The notes: a model not told the origin generated them from the letters alone. Positions 1-8,696 are shown, counted from the first letter of the stretch. The stretch is 39,801 nt of DNA from Ruminococcus sp. (GCA_024690465.1 JAILPC010000110.1:1-39801), one strand, 5' to 3'. Program-made: numbers and translations.

Positions 1-1
1 T

Positions 2-1921
2 CAGTTCGAAGAAGTCTTCCCGATTTTGATTCGTGAATACCATCTGGTCATCCATTTTTTCGTAGATACCTTTAACAGTTCTGTTGCTGTGGGAACCGCA
101 ATATACCGTGCCGTTCTGAACAGCCCAGCCACCGAATCGTATGGATTCTCTATTTCCGTTGTTTGTATAATACGTTTCGGGATTAGAATTTTTTTTCTTT
201 TTATATCGGGATTCAAAAGCATCCAGGAGCCATACGTCTCGCAGATTCGCGCCGTATTTCACCTGTTTTGTATAGTAATAATACGTGTAATTGCCGAGAG
301 TTACAGTATCGGTATTGAGCGTGCCCGCGTATTTCGGGACAATCTGCGGCACTCCGTCAGCAACTGTTACACAGTTTGCCCATTCGGCTGCTTCAAGCCT
401 TCCCTGCTGGGTGCCTGAGGTATTTGTGGAATACGGGCTTGTGCTGCCTGATAAATAAACTCTGTTATTTGAATCTGTGCGTGCGTAGAAAAATTTAAGT
501 GTAAACGGCTTTCTCTTATAGAAAACATTAAAACGCGTGCTGCCGTCACCCGCAACCGTAACAGTCGTATCTGTTACATGGGTGTCAGAGGCGTTAGCGC
601 CTGATGTGACGAGCTCATAATACTTTCCTTTGCCCGCAAGACCTTCGCTGGTACCCTTACTGATGTCATTGAAGTCAATGATTCTGTTGTTAGAATCATA
701 TTTATACACCTGAGCGTCGGGATCATAGCTCGGGTCATCGGGGTCGGGATCGGCGTTGCGCGGATCGTCTGGATTCGCGTAATTCAGATTGAAGTCGAAC
801 AAATCCTTGATTTTTATATTTGTTCTTGCTGATCTGGGTTTTGGTGTTTCTTTGCCTTCGTCATATGCTTTCTGTGCATAGTTGCGGACTTGCGTATCAG
901 CGGTAATAGTCATACCCGAAGTGACAGGTGTTCTTTGATTGTTGATGTATACATTTTTGAAGTCTCTTACTGCAATAGTTTTGTAGTTGTCGTCCTCGGC
1001 GTTCTCAACCCAGTAAACTACAGAGAAGCTTGTCGAACCCGGACCCCATACAGCCTTGTAATAGGTGTTCTTGGCGGGAACTACCTGATCGCCTGTGAGC
1101 TGAATAAGGTTCTGGACGGTCGTCGCCGTTGCTTCGTCAATTATATTGCCGCTCGAATCTATATAGTGCCAGTAATTACCGTAATCACCTTTGGTTGAAT
1201 CTTTGTCGGTACGCGCCCAGCCTAAAAATGTGTAGCCCAGACGCTCGGGATTTTCGATACGATAAACCGTCTGATACTTCGCGTATACAGGCTCAACGCC
1301 GTAACCGCCTTCGCCAAGGTCGAAGCCGACTGTGTAGTAGTTGCGGTCATAGTAAACTCTGAACACGGTTGAACCGTCGGCGGCAATCGCGTCAGGCTCG
1401 TGGAACAGGTTCGTAAAACCTGTAATCTCAACATTCTCGAGATTAGTCGGGCTGTCGCCTGTGTATCCGTAAAGGTTTTTATTAGCTTCTGTTAAGTCGC
1501 TGTCCAATGTGTAGAGGTCGTCATAGATATTTTGTTTGTAATACCTGGCGGCATAGTGAGTAAGATCCGCGAGATAGTAGACTGTTTTAGTCTCGTTGCT
1601 TTGGAGAGACGCTATATTGAAAGAAGTCTTTTTCTGCTCGGTACCGTTTGCGGGAAGAGTGGACGGGTCATCGCCTTCGATTATCGCCATAGGCACATAT
1701 CCGCTGATGTTAGGGTTGGTGACCTCGATATCTACGCTTGCACCGTCTGTGAAAGTCGCGATGTACGGGTCATGAGCAGGTGTGCCGTCAACGAAGCAAT
1801 AGTTGATGCGGACAGAGTGATAGCTTGTCGCGCTGACGATAACCGTGGCAACAACCGCGCCGATAAGAAACATCAGCAAAGCAAAAACATACAGTGCCGA
1901 TTTCTTAAAACACCTTAACAT
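2..1921 (-). CDS. Secreted InlB-repeat (Listeria-Bacteroides repeat) surface protein, 3'-truncated by window edge
   Basis: I translated this frame by hand from ATG 1921-1919 to the left edge and found no in-frame stop, giving 640 codons with the C-terminus outside the window. The ORF track misses it because it has no stop here. An AAGGAG Shine-Dalgarno lies about 8 nt before the ATG. The N-terminus (MLRCFKKSALYVFALLMFL) is a basic stretch followed by a hydrophobic segment, so a signal peptide or membrane anchor; no lipobox is seen. Around residues 190-235 is an InlB_B-type repeat (YYTVGFDLGEGG ... LGYTFLGWA). A second similar strand pair (FNVFYKRKPFTLKFF) follows near residue 467, after an Asp/Pro-rich linker near residues 390-405. 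Such repeats are common in adhesin-like surface proteins of Firmicutes. The ligand is unknown. Extracellular location is inferred. Confidence 0.85.
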   Translation of the reverse strand, partial: MLRCFKKSALYVFALLMFLIGAVVATVIVSATSYHSVRINYCFVDGTPAHDPYIATFTDGASVDIEVTNPNISGYVPMAIIEGDDPSTLPANGTEQKKTSFNIASLQSNETKTVYYLADLTHYAARYYKQNIYDDLYTLDSDLTEANKNLYGYTGDSPTNLENVEITGFTNLFHEPDAIAADGSTVFRVYYDRNYYTVGFDLGEGGYGVEPVYAKYQTVYRIENPERLGYTFLGWARTDKDSTKGDYGNYWHYIDSSGNIIDEATATTVQNLIQLTGDQVVPAKNTYYKAVWGPGSTSFSVVYWVENAEDDNYKTIAVRDFKNVYINNQRTPVTSGMTITADTQVRNYAQKAYDEGKETPKPRSARTNIKIKDLFDFNLNYANPDDPRNADPDPDDPSYDPDAQVYKYDSNNRIIDFNDISKGTSEGLAGKGKYYELVTSGANASDTHVTDTTVTVAGDGSTRFNVFYKRKPFTLKFFYARTDSNNRVYLSGSTSPYSTNTSGTQQGRLEAAEWANCVTVADGVPQIVPKYAGTLNTDTVTLGNYTYYYYTKQVKYGANLRDVWLLDAFESRYKKKKNSNPETYYTNNGNRESIRFGGWAVQNGTVYCGSHSNRTVKGIYEKMDDQMVFTNQNREDFFEL

Positions 1922-1947
1922 TTCCTCATCTCCTTTACAAAATCATT

Positions 1948-1983
1948 GCGGATTTTCGATGCGAAAATTGACCTGAAATCCGC
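1948..1983 (-). other. Leader hairpin upstream of InlB-repeat gene
   Basis: GCGGATTT (1948-1955) and AAATCCGC (1976-1983) form a perfect 8-bp inverted repeat. A nested TTTTCG-ATG-CGAAAA hairpin lies inside it. The element sits between the predicted promoter and the ribosome binding site of the minus-strand surface-protein gene, so it would be transcribed in the 5' leader. A role in mRNA stability or attenuation is possible but not shown. Confidence 0.45.
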
Positions 1984-2007
1984 TTCTTTTTCTGGTTTTC
2001 GCTTTCT

Positions 2008-2036
2008 ATTATAGCTCTTTTTCACAAAATATTCAA
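2008..2036 (-). promoter_or_regulatory. Sigma-A type promoter of InlB-repeat gene
   Basis: Read on the minus strand, TTGAAT (2036-2031) and a perfect TATAAT (2013-2008) are separated by 17 nt. Transcription would start near position 2000, giving a leader of about 80 nt before the ATG at 1921. Confidence 0.7.
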
Positions 2037-2349
2037 TGAATTATATATAAAATGCCGATTTCGAGAAAAGTTTGTTAATTCCTACAAAGAAAATAGCATT
2101 TAACTCTTTCTGTTTTACAGATTGAATACCGTAATAACAGAAATGACAAAATAGTACACAAATATCTATAGCGCAATATTATTCCGTTGTGCGTTATGAC
2201 GAAACAGATTTTCGCTAAAAAGCTTGTTCGTGAAAAAGCTATCAGAACCGACAAGACCGAAAAAAGCGCACCCTGCTCTTGCAAAAAACACTGTTTTGTG
2301 ATTAAATGATACTTGAAACAATAACTCAGAAAGAAAAGAGTGAAGGATT
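2037..2349. other. Divergent intergenic region with possible 37-codon ORF
   Basis: This lies between the divergent InlB-repeat gene and nadE. On the plus strand ATG 2196 opens a 37-codon frame ending at TGA 2307-2309, with a basic product carrying a Cys cluster (APCSCKKHC). No convincing ribosome binding site precedes it, so I do not call it a gene. A weak candidate nadE promoter is TTGCAA (2279-2284), 17 nt, then TTAAAT. I see nothing else in this stretch. Confidence 0.3.
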
Positions 2350-3081
2350 ATGTTTAACGCTGAAAAAGTCAAAAACGAGTGTGTGCAGTGGATACGCGAT
2401 TTCTTTGAGAACAACGGCAGAGACTGCAACGCCGTTCTGGGAATTTCAGGCGGCAAGGACAGCTCTATTGTCGCGGCGCTTTGTGTTGAGGCGCTCAGCA
2501 GAGACAGAGTAATCGGCGTTCTTATGCCGAACGGTGAACAGGCGGATATTGACAAAGCGCTGCTGCTCGTTGATTTTCTCAAAATCAAACACTATGTTGT
2601 CAACATCAAGGAAGCGGTTGACGGCATAATAAACAGTATTCCGTTTGAGCTCAGCGAACAGAGCAGAACAAATCTTCCGCCGAGAATCCGTATGTCCACG
2701 CTCTACGCGATATCCCAGAGCAACAACGGCAGAGTGGCGAACACCTGCAATCTCTCTGAGGACTGGGTTGGCTATTCAACACGTTACGGCGACAGCGTCG
2801 GCGATTTCAGTCCGTGCTCGAACATTACGGTTGACGAAATGAAACAAATCGGCAGACTGCTCGGGCTTCCCGCTGCGCTGGTAGACAAGGTTCCGACCGA
2901 CGGATTATGCGGACAGACTGACGAGGAAAAACTCGGCTTTACCTACGCTGAGCTCGACAGATATATCCGCACGGGAGAGATTGACAATCCCGAGAGCAAA
3001 GAGAAAATTGACAGGCTCCACAAAATGAATCTCTTTAAGCTTTCCGTTATGCCTTCTTTTGACCCGAAAATTAAGTATTAG
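2350..3081 (+). CDS. nadE: NH3-dependent NAD(+) synthetase
   Basis: NadE performs the last step of NAD biosynthesis, amidating deamido-NAD with ATP and ammonia in the cytosol. The 243-residue protein carries the N-type ATP pyrophosphatase P-loop SGGKDSS at residues 33-39. It also has the typical downstream block around residues 125-150 (NLSEDWVGYSTRYGDSVGDF) and the DGLCGQTDEEKLGFTY segment, which in this family contacts the deamido-NAD substrate. The length matches the short ammonia-dependent class; no glutaminase (nitrilase) domain is fused, so ammonia must come from solution. The ATG at 2350 is preceded by GAAGG. The gene appears monocistronic: the next gene has its own promoter 50 nt downstream. 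Confidence 0.95.
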   Translation: MFNAEKVKNECVQWIRDFFENNGRDCNAVLGISGGKDSSIVAALCVEALSRDRVIGVLMPNGEQADIDKALLLVDFLKIKHYVVNIKEAVDGIINSIPFELSEQSRTNLPPRIRMSTLYAISQSNNGRVANTCNLSEDWVGYSTRYGDSVGDFSPCSNITVDEMKQIGRLLGLPAALVDKVPTDGLCGQTDEEKLGFTYAELDRYIRTGEIDNPESKEKIDRLHKMNLFKLSVMPSFDPKIKY

Positions 3082-3106
3082 TTTCTCTTTTTACGATTGA
3101 TATTTA

Positions 3107-3135
3107 TTGCTTTTGGGCATTCTGTGTGTTATACT
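3107..3135 (+). promoter_or_regulatory. Extended -10 promoter for TerB-like gene
   Basis: TGTTATACT ending at 3135 is an extended -10 (TGn plus TATACT, 3130-3135). A weak -35, TTGCTT, lies 17 nt upstream at 3107-3112. Transcription would start near 3142, about 75 nt before the chosen ATG. Confidence 0.5.
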
Positions 3136-3217
3136 GAACTAAAGCGAAAGCTTTACGCCTTATCTGCCCACGGTAAGGTTGTAGAGAATTTAATGACTGT
3201 TTGTGGGCGGAAAGGCA

Positions 3218-3760
3218 ATGGCGATTAATATGAGTACTAAACTTGCGGACAAGGTTAATCAGGCTTACGGTTTGTGTGATGAACTCGACGGTCTTGGCTA
3301 CGGTATCGGTTACGGCTATAAGGAGAGAGATTCTCTCAAGGCAGAATTTGTTACGTTTATTCTGTACTTTTCTATGGCAGACGGAGAAATAACCGACAAA
3401 GACGCGGAATTTCTCAAAGATTGTCTTGATGTTGAGCAGGACAAAGAGATGATGACGAATCTCTATAACGTAATGTGCAGGGACAATATTGTATATCAGG
3501 AAAAGGATTACGGCGCTCAGGTTCCCGCAACCATATTATCCTATGTTGACAAGGACAACAGGATTTATGCTTCGTCGGGCGACGACAGCAAATCTGTGGC
3601 GGGGTTTGTCGCCGATGTGTATAATTCCATAGGCAATGAATTATTAGCCGACGCAAGCGATGAAGTCAAAAGTAAGCTTTCGTTGTTTATGAACCGCATT
3701 GTTGATTATATTCACGAAAATCTGGCATATGACAATCCCTGCGATTTTGATGTAAAATAA
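3218..3760 (+). CDS. TerB-like domain protein, function unknown
   Basis: The product is a soluble, mostly helical, acidic protein of about 181 residues. The segment ILYFSMADGEITDKDAEFL resembles the TerB / TerB-like fold signature (hydrophobic helix, ADGE turn, acidic helix), seen in tellurite-resistance-associated and other stress or metal-linked proteins. I base the call on that motif alone. No signal peptide or membrane segment is visible. The ORF track starts at GTG 3203; I prefer ATG 3218 because the purine-rich GGCGGAAAGG precedes it, though ATG 3230 is also possible. A strong terminator follows, and an extended -10 promoter precedes, so the gene is probably transcribed alone. It could be an unrelated family with a similar helix. 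Confidence 0.6.
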   Translation: MAINMSTKLADKVNQAYGLCDELDGLGYGIGYGYKERDSLKAEFVTFILYFSMADGEITDKDAEFLKDCLDVEQDKEMMTNLYNVMCRDNIVYQEKDYGAQVPATILSYVDKDNRIYASSGDDSKSVAGFVADVYNSIGNELLADASDEVKSKLSLFMNRIVDYIHENLAYDNPCDFDVK

Positions 3761-3783
3761 TCAACTTAAGCCTAATCGGAAAG

Positions 3784-3819
3784 CCCTGTCGGAAAGTTTG
3801 ATTTTGACAGGGTTTTATT
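3784..3819 (+). terminator. Rho-independent terminator after TerB-like gene
   Basis: CCCTGTC (3784-3790) pairs with GACAGGG (3806-3812) over a 15-nt loop, followed by TTTTATT. It is placed 24 nt after the TerB-like stop codon. Confidence 0.8.
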
Positions 3820-3831
3820 GTATGTTTTTTA

Positions 3832-3860
3832 TTTACAAAGAGGCTTACATAGTGTATTAT
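3832..3860 (+). promoter_or_regulatory. Promoter of GNAT-amidase unit
   Basis: TTTACA (3832-3837), a 17-nt spacer, and TATTAT (3855-3860) form a good sigma-A promoter. It lies 33 nt before the TTG start of the acetyltransferase gene. Confidence 0.65.
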
Positions 3861-3893
3861 TTAGATGTTAAATTTTAAAACAGGAGTTTGGTT

Positions 3894-4334
3894 TTGGATA
3901 ATACAAAAGTGCTCAGAGCGGAAGAAACATGGCAGAAAGCAGGCGCGTTTTTTGTCAGAATTCAGGGCATGAACCGCCAATATCATATATCACTCAAAGA
4001 AGAATTTGACGAGCATGACGAAGAGAGCAAATATATAGTTCTGCTCAAGGATGAATACCCCGTTGCGACATGCCGTTTTTATGAAATAAACAGCGACAGC
4101 GTGATGCTGGGACGTGTCGTTGTTCTGCCCGAGTACCGCGAACAGCATCTCGGCAAAGAGGTTATTAACGAAGCGGCGGCATGGATTAAAGAGCTGGGAT
4201 ACAAGAGCATCATAATTGAAGCCCGCGTTGAGGTGGTCGGCTTTTATGAAAAGCTCGGATTTACCATGGTCGATGACGAGGTAATAAAAAGCTGGAATTT
4301 TGATTGCAGAAAGATGATAAAGGTAATCGATTGA
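3894..4334 (+). CDS. GNAT family N-acetyltransferase
   Basis: This is a GCN5-related acetyltransferase of about 146 residues that would transfer acetyl from acetyl-CoA to an unknown amine. The core strand and acetyl-CoA pyrophosphate-binding loop are visible as GRVVVLPEYREQHLGKEV, followed by the C-terminal strand and the VGFYEKLGF motif near residues 120-130 that is typical of the family. The start is TTG: the ORF track uses TTG 3888, but AGGAG at 3882-3886 is only 1 nt from it and 7 nt from TTG 3894, so the latter is preferred. The gene has its own promoter. The amidase gene follows after 46 nt and may be co-transcribed. The ElaA-type protein at 8811-9242 belongs to the same superfamily. 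Confidence 0.85.
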   Translation: MDNTKVLRAEETWQKAGAFFVRIQGMNRQYHISLKEEFDEHDEESKYIVLLKDEYPVATCRFYEINSDSVMLGRVVVLPEYREQHLGKEVINEAAAWIKELGYKSIIIEARVEVVGFYEKLGFTMVDDEVIKSWNFDCRKMIKVID

Positions 4335-4380
4335 GCGTATTATTCAATGTCCCGATAATGATAATCACGGAGGAAAAAAG

Positions 4381-6315
4381 ATGAAAAGAATTGTCAGCGG
4401 TTTTCTGATTGTTTTAATTTTTTGTCTGGTTTTTGCAGGCTGCGAGACATCAGAGAACGCGTCGAATCTGCCGAAGACCGCGTCTGAGGCGCTTGATAAG
4501 CTGTTTACAACCATTGACTTGATGGACGCGACCGTAACGGAGCTTCAGGCGGAAATGAAGGCGGGAAACGTTACGTCGGAACAGTTGACGCAGATGTATA
4601 TTGACAGAATCAAAGCTTACGACGCAAAGCTCAAGCTCAACTCGATTATTTGCCTAAATCCCAACGCGCTTAAAGACGCAAAGAAGCTTGACAGCGAACG
4701 CGGCAAAGGAAAGGTGCGCGGAAAGCTGCACGGTATTCCGATTGTCGTGAAGGCAAATTATGATGTTGCGGGCATGGCGACCTCGGCGGGAGCAAACGTG
4801 CTTGCGGGGATGATTGCGAAGGAAGATTCATACGCGGTCAAAAAGCTGAGAGACGCGGGAGCCGTGATTCTTGCTCAGGCTAATATGTCGGAATTCGCTT
4901 ATTCCTCAACTTCGTCCAGGTCAACGCTCGGCGGCTTCGTCCATAACGCTTATGACACGAGCAAAACTCCCGCGGGTTCTTCGGGAGGTTCCGCGGTAGC
5001 AGTGACATGCAGCTTCGCGGCTGCGGGAATCGGAACGGACACGGGCGGTTCGATAAGAAATCCGTCATCTTTTGCAAATCTGTACGGAATACGCCCGTCA
5101 AAGGGCTTGACCTCCGCAAGCGGAATTCTGCCGCTCGCGACGTATAAAGACACTTCGGGCCCTTTGGCGCGAACAGCCGAAGATATGGCGGTTATGCTTG
5201 AGACCATGGCGGGAACGGACGAAAAGGACGACTACACGGTAGAAGCTGACGCGAACAAGCTTTTGGGTGACGGCTATACAAAGCACCTGTCGGAAAACGC
5301 GCTTAAGGGAATGAGGATAGGCTATCTGAAAAGCTCGTTATCTTTTGCCGCAATGAAAGGCAACGAGTATGTATATGCCTCACCCAACGATAAGATTGAC
5401 GAGATGCTCAACAGAACTCTTGCAAACTTTACAAAAGCAGGAGCGGAGCTTGTGGATATTTCCAAATACCTTTCGGACGATAAAATCGATTCGATTTCAA
5501 AAGGAATTTCGACAGAAACGTTTGAATATGATATCAACAAATATCTCAGCAAAAAGGGAGAGAGCGCAAAGTATAAAACGCTCAAGGAGCTCATGGAGTC
5601 AGGCAGAGATAATACGACAAATATGTATCTGAACTGGGTTGCGAGTGATTATGACAGTTTTGCGGATTCATTCAAAAACACAAAGAATCCGTATACATAC
5701 AAAGAAGGTTCATACCAAAGAATTCCCGCGTGGGACAGGGTTAAAGACGGCAGAGCTGAGATTTCAAAGATTCTGAAGGCTCACAAAATCGACGCTGTAA
5801 TGTACCTGAATTATTTTAATGTCGCGGCAAAAGAAGATTTCACCGTGGACAGCAGCGCCTACAATCCCGCCGAGTACGATATGGTGTTCGGACCGAAGTT
5901 TGGTCTGCCCGAGATTTCGCTTCCAATGGGCTTTTCCGACACCGACAGCAATTACAAGTCGGAGATGCCGCTCGGTTTATCTGTTTTTTCTGATTTCGGA
6001 CAGGAAAAAACGCTGATGAATATTGCCTATGCCTACGAAAAACAGGCGGGAGAAATCATCAGAAGAACGCCCGAGAATACGCCCGCGCTTGAGGATACAA
6101 GGCTAAACACGTTCCTTTCGTGTCTGATTGATTTAGTTTATTCCGTTGATTATTCAAAGTATCTGAACCCAAAGCCCGAGGGCAAAGTCAGGATTATGAT
6201 GAGCGCCTGCGAAAAGGCGGAAAAAGTCGACCTCAAAGACCCTTACGCGACTTATGAGGCGGCACAAAAACTTGCCGAAGCATATGACAGAGTAATCGAA
6301 GCTATGACAAAATAA
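4381..6315 (+). CDS. Secreted amidase-signature family lipoprotein
   Basis: The 644-residue protein begins with a lipoprotein signal peptide ending in the lipobox VFAGC (lipid-modified Cys21), so it should be anchored outside the cytoplasmic membrane. The amidase signature is complete: Lys124 (IPIVVKANYD), cis-Ser200 in GSSGGS, and nucleophile Ser224 in GTDTGGSIRNP, with the same spacing as the fatty acid amide hydrolase triad. Such enzymes hydrolyse amide or ester bonds; the substrate is not predictable here. Most cytosolic members are about 450-550 residues, and here an extra helical C-terminal segment follows the core. GGAGG lies 7 nt before the ATG. A secreted amidase differs from the GatA role in tRNA amidation; no gatB or gatC is nearby. 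Confidence 0.9.
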   Translation: MKRIVSGFLIVLIFCLVFAGCETSENASNLPKTASEALDKLFTTIDLMDATVTELQAEMKAGNVTSEQLTQMYIDRIKAYDAKLKLNSIICLNPNALKDAKKLDSERGKGKVRGKLHGIPIVVKANYDVAGMATSAGANVLAGMIAKEDSYAVKKLRDAGAVILAQANMSEFAYSSTSSRSTLGGFVHNAYDTSKTPAGSSGGSAVAVTCSFAAAGIGTDTGGSIRNPSSFANLYGIRPSKGLTSASGILPLATYKDTSGPLARTAEDMAVMLETMAGTDEKDDYTVEADANKLLGDGYTKHLSENALKGMRIGYLKSSLSFAAMKGNEYVYASPNDKIDEMLNRTLANFTKAGAELVDISKYLSDDKIDSISKGISTETFEYDINKYLSKKGESAKYKTLKELMESGRDNTTNMYLNWVASDYDSFADSFKNTKNPYTYKEGSYQRIPAWDRVKDGRAEISKILKAHKIDAVMYLNYFNVAAKEDFTVDSSAYNPAEYDMVFGPKFGLPEISLPMGFSDTDSNYKSEMPLGLSVFSDFGQEKTLMNIAYAYEKQAGEIIRRTPENTPALEDTRLNTFLSCLIDLVYSVDYSKYLNPKPEGKVRIMMSACEKAEKVDLKDPYATYEAAQKLAEAYDRVIEAMTK

Positions 6316-6373
6316 AGGCATCTGTATATACGGAAATTAATATGTTTGTAAAAACCGAAAAAACAAGTAAAAA

Positions 6374-6409
6374 AGAGAACAGATACGGTCTTTTCCGTAT
6401 CTGTTCTTT
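6374..6409. terminator. Bidirectional terminator between amidase and tex
   Basis: GAACAGATACGG (6377-6388) and CCGTATCTGTTC (6395-6406) form a perfect 12-bp stem with a 6-nt loop, between two convergent genes. The minus-strand side has a clear T tract (CTTTTTTAC), so it is strongest for tex; the plus side has only a short T run. Confidence 0.85.
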
Positions 6410-6427
6410 GCGATTTAATCTGTGCTG

Positions 6428-8578
6428 TTACGTTGTGCGCATTGTCAGCGAGATTCTGTTCTTCTTTACGTCAACCGAAAGGATTTTGACTTTTACGATA
6501 TCGCCGACCTTTAGCACCTCGGACGGATGTTTGAGGTATCTGTCGCAGATTTGTGATATGTGAACAAGTCCGTCCTGGTGAACGCCTATATCAACAAACG
6601 CTCCGAAGTCGATAACGTTGCGAACTGTACCCGTAAGCTCCATTCCTTCGCTGAGATCGCTGATGTCGAGTACATCGGTGCGGAGCATGGGTTTCGGCAT
6701 TTCGTCACGCGGGTCGCGTCCCGGTTTTGAAAGCTCTTGGATAATGTCGAGAAGTGTCGGAAGTCCTATGCCGAGTTTTACGGCAAGGTCCTTTGTTCCG
6801 AACCGTATCGACTTTGAGGGAAGGTCGTTGAATTTGGCGGTTTTTATCTCTTGGTCAGAGTATCCGACAGATTTAAGAAGCTCTTTTGCCGTAGCGTAGC
6901 TCTCGGGATGAACTCCCGTGTTGTCGAGCGGATTGCGGCTTTCGGGAACGCGCAGGAATCCCGCGCACTGTTCAAACGCTTTCGGACCGAGCTTGGGAAC
7001 CTTCTTGAGCTCCGCGCGTGAGCTGAAAGCTCCGTTTTCTTCCCGGTAAGCAACAATGTTTTTGCACACGGTTGAGTTAAGTCCCGATACTCTCAGAAGC
7101 AGGGCAGGAGAGGCGGTGTTCAAGTCCGCGCCGACTGAGTTTACACAGTCCTCAACAACGCCGTCAAGCGTTTCTCCGAGACGTTTTTGGGGCATATCGT
7201 GCTGATACTGACCGACTCCGATTGCTTTAGGTTCAATCTTAACCAGCTCCGCGAGCGGGTCCTGAAGCCTTCTTGCTATTGATACCGCGCTTCTGAGCGT
7301 CAGGTCGAGCTCAGGCAGCTCTGCCGCGGCAAGCTTTGAGGCGGAATATACCGACGCGCCTGCCTCGCTGACCACCATGTAATAAACTTTGTGATCGGCT
7401 TCCTTGATTGCGTCGGCGGCAAAAATCTCTGTTTCCTTGCTCGCCGTGCCGTTGCCGATTGAGATAATGTCAACGTTGTGTTTCTTTATGAGCTCGAGCA
7501 GTTTTCTCTTTGACTGCGCGATTTTCGCTTCGGAATGAGTGGGATAGATTACAGCTGTGTCGAGCACCTTGCCTGTGTCGTCCACAACCGCGACCTTACA
7601 GCCTGTGCGGTAACCCGGGTCGAGTCCGAGCACGGTTTTGCCCTTAATCGGCGGCTGCATAAGGAGCTGCTTGAGGTTAACCGCGAACACCTTCATGGCG
7701 TTTTCATCCGCGGTTTCTGTCAGCTCGGAACGGATTTCGCGCTCGATAGACGGGAAAATAAGTCTTGTGTACGCGTCTTCTCCCGCGGCTCTCAGAATTT
7801 CAGAGCACAGGGAATTTGTGCCCTTGTCGAGCTCGCGGTTGATTACACTCAGAGGTTCTTCGCTGTCCAGCGCGAGACTGACCTTGAGAAAGCCCTCTTT
7901 TTCGCCTCTGTTTACCGCGAGAATACGGTGCCCAGCAATCTTCTTTACGGCCTCGGAATAGTCGTAATAGTTGGTGTATACGCTGTCCTGATTTTCGTCA
8001 GACGCAACGGATTTCAACGATGCGCTATTGCGGAAAATCACGCGCAGCTTTTTGCGGATTTCAACGTTGTCGGAGAGCTGCTCCGCGATAATATCCATAG
8101 CGCCGTTGAGCGCGTCCTGAGCGGTGGGAACTTCTTTTTCTTCGTTGATAAATTCCTCCGCGTATTCCAAGGGGATAAAGCCGTCTTCCTGCTTTATAAT
8201 CTCGAGCGCGAGCGGCTCAAGACCGCGCTCCTTGGCGATAGAAGCTCTTGTTTTTCTCTTGGGTTTGAACGGACGGTAAATATCCTCAAGCTCGCTCAGA
8301 GTCTGAGCTTTGTCGAGAGCCGAGCTTATTTCGTCCGTCAGCTTTTCCTGTCCGTTAATCAGCTCTCGGATTTCTTCTCTGCGCTTGTCGAGACCGCGCA
8401 GATAATTGAGCTTGTCGCTGAACTGACGGATAAGCTGGTCGTCCATAGAGCCGTGCAGTTCCTTACGGTAACGCGCGATAAACGGAATGGTGTTGCCGTC
8501 GTCGAGCAGATTGATTATGTTCTGCGCGTACTCCTCTTTGATGTCGAATAATTGCGATAATGTTGCTGAATAATCCAT
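6428..8578 (-). CDS. tex: Tex-family S1 RNA-binding transcription accessory protein
   Basis: Tex is a conserved cytosolic nucleic-acid-binding protein linked to transcription. All family parts are visible: the helical Tex N-domain (IPFIARYRKELHG near residue 30), the YqgF/RNase H-like domain (VLGLDPGYRTGCKVAVVDD), tandem helix-hairpin-helix motifs (VNSVGADLNTASPALLLRVSG and following), and a C-terminal S1 domain (GMELTGTVRNVIDFGAFVDIG). The ORF track starts at 8614, but that ATG overlaps the -10 box TATAAT. The ATG at 8578 has GAGAGG 7 nt upstream and gives about 716 residues, so I use it. The gene is monocistronic between its own promoter and the shared terminator. Confidence 0.95.
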   Translation of the reverse strand: MDYSATLSQLFDIKEEYAQNIINLLDDGNTIPFIARYRKELHGSMDDQLIRQFSDKLNYLRGLDKRREEIRELINGQEKLTDEISSALDKAQTLSELEDIYRPFKPKRKTRASIAKERGLEPLALEIIKQEDGFIPLEYAEEFINEEKEVPTAQDALNGAMDIIAEQLSDNVEIRKKLRVIFRNSASLKSVASDENQDSVYTNYYDYSEAVKKIAGHRILAVNRGEKEGFLKVSLALDSEEPLSVINRELDKGTNSLCSEILRAAGEDAYTRLIFPSIEREIRSELTETADENAMKVFAVNLKQLLMQPPIKGKTVLGLDPGYRTGCKVAVVDDTGKVLDTAVIYPTHSEAKIAQSKRKLLELIKKHNVDIISIGNGTASKETEIFAADAIKEADHKVYYMVVSEAGASVYSASKLAAAELPELDLTLRSAVSIARRLQDPLAELVKIEPKAIGVGQYQHDMPQKRLGETLDGVVEDCVNSVGADLNTASPALLLRVSGLNSTVCKNIVAYREENGAFSSRAELKKVPKLGPKAFEQCAGFLRVPESRNPLDNTGVHPESYATAKELLKSVGYSDQEIKTAKFNDLPSKSIRFGTKDLAVKLGIGLPTLLDIIQELSKPGRDPRDEMPKPMLRTDVLDISDLSEGMELTGTVRNVIDFGAFVDIGVHQDGLVHISQICDRYLKHPSEVLKVGDIVKVKILSVDVKKNRISLTMRTT

Positions 8579-8612
8579 AGTTTGCCTCTCTTCTGAGAAA
8601 ATATCCATAGCC

Positions 8613-8641
8613 ATTATACAGAAAAACGCTTTGATTTACAA
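8613..8641 (-). promoter_or_regulatory. Promoter of tex
   Basis: On the minus strand TTGTAA (8641-8636), 17 nt, and a perfect TATAAT (8618-8613) form a strong sigma-A promoter. Its -10 overlaps the upstream ATG used by the ORF track, so translation must start downstream, at 8578. Confidence 0.8.
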
Positions 8642-8669
8642 GAGAAAGTACAGGATTTTAACAAACTAA

Positions 8670-8696
8670 GCGGCTTAAACATTACGTTTAAGCCGC
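8670..8696 (-). terminator. Terminator of the BMP-phosphoesterase-ElaA operon
   Basis: GCGGCTTAAAC (8670-8680) pairs perfectly with GTTTAAGCCGC (8686-8696) over a 5-nt loop. It lies about 115 nt after the stop of the ElaA-like gene and just upstream of the tex promoter. The minus-strand tail is only moderately T-rich (TTAGTTTG). Confidence 0.65.

Noticed and set aside
890-1918. Plus-strand ORFs 890-1198, 1129-1362 and 1532-1918
   Set aside because: They are antisense to the continuous minus-strand surface-protein frame that I verified codon by codon.
6342-6563. 73-aa plus-strand ORF
   Set aside because: It crosses the bidirectional terminator and the antisense end of tex.
7535-8551. 338-aa plus-strand ORF
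   Set aside because: It lies wholly antisense to the strongly supported tex gene and shows no recognisable family.
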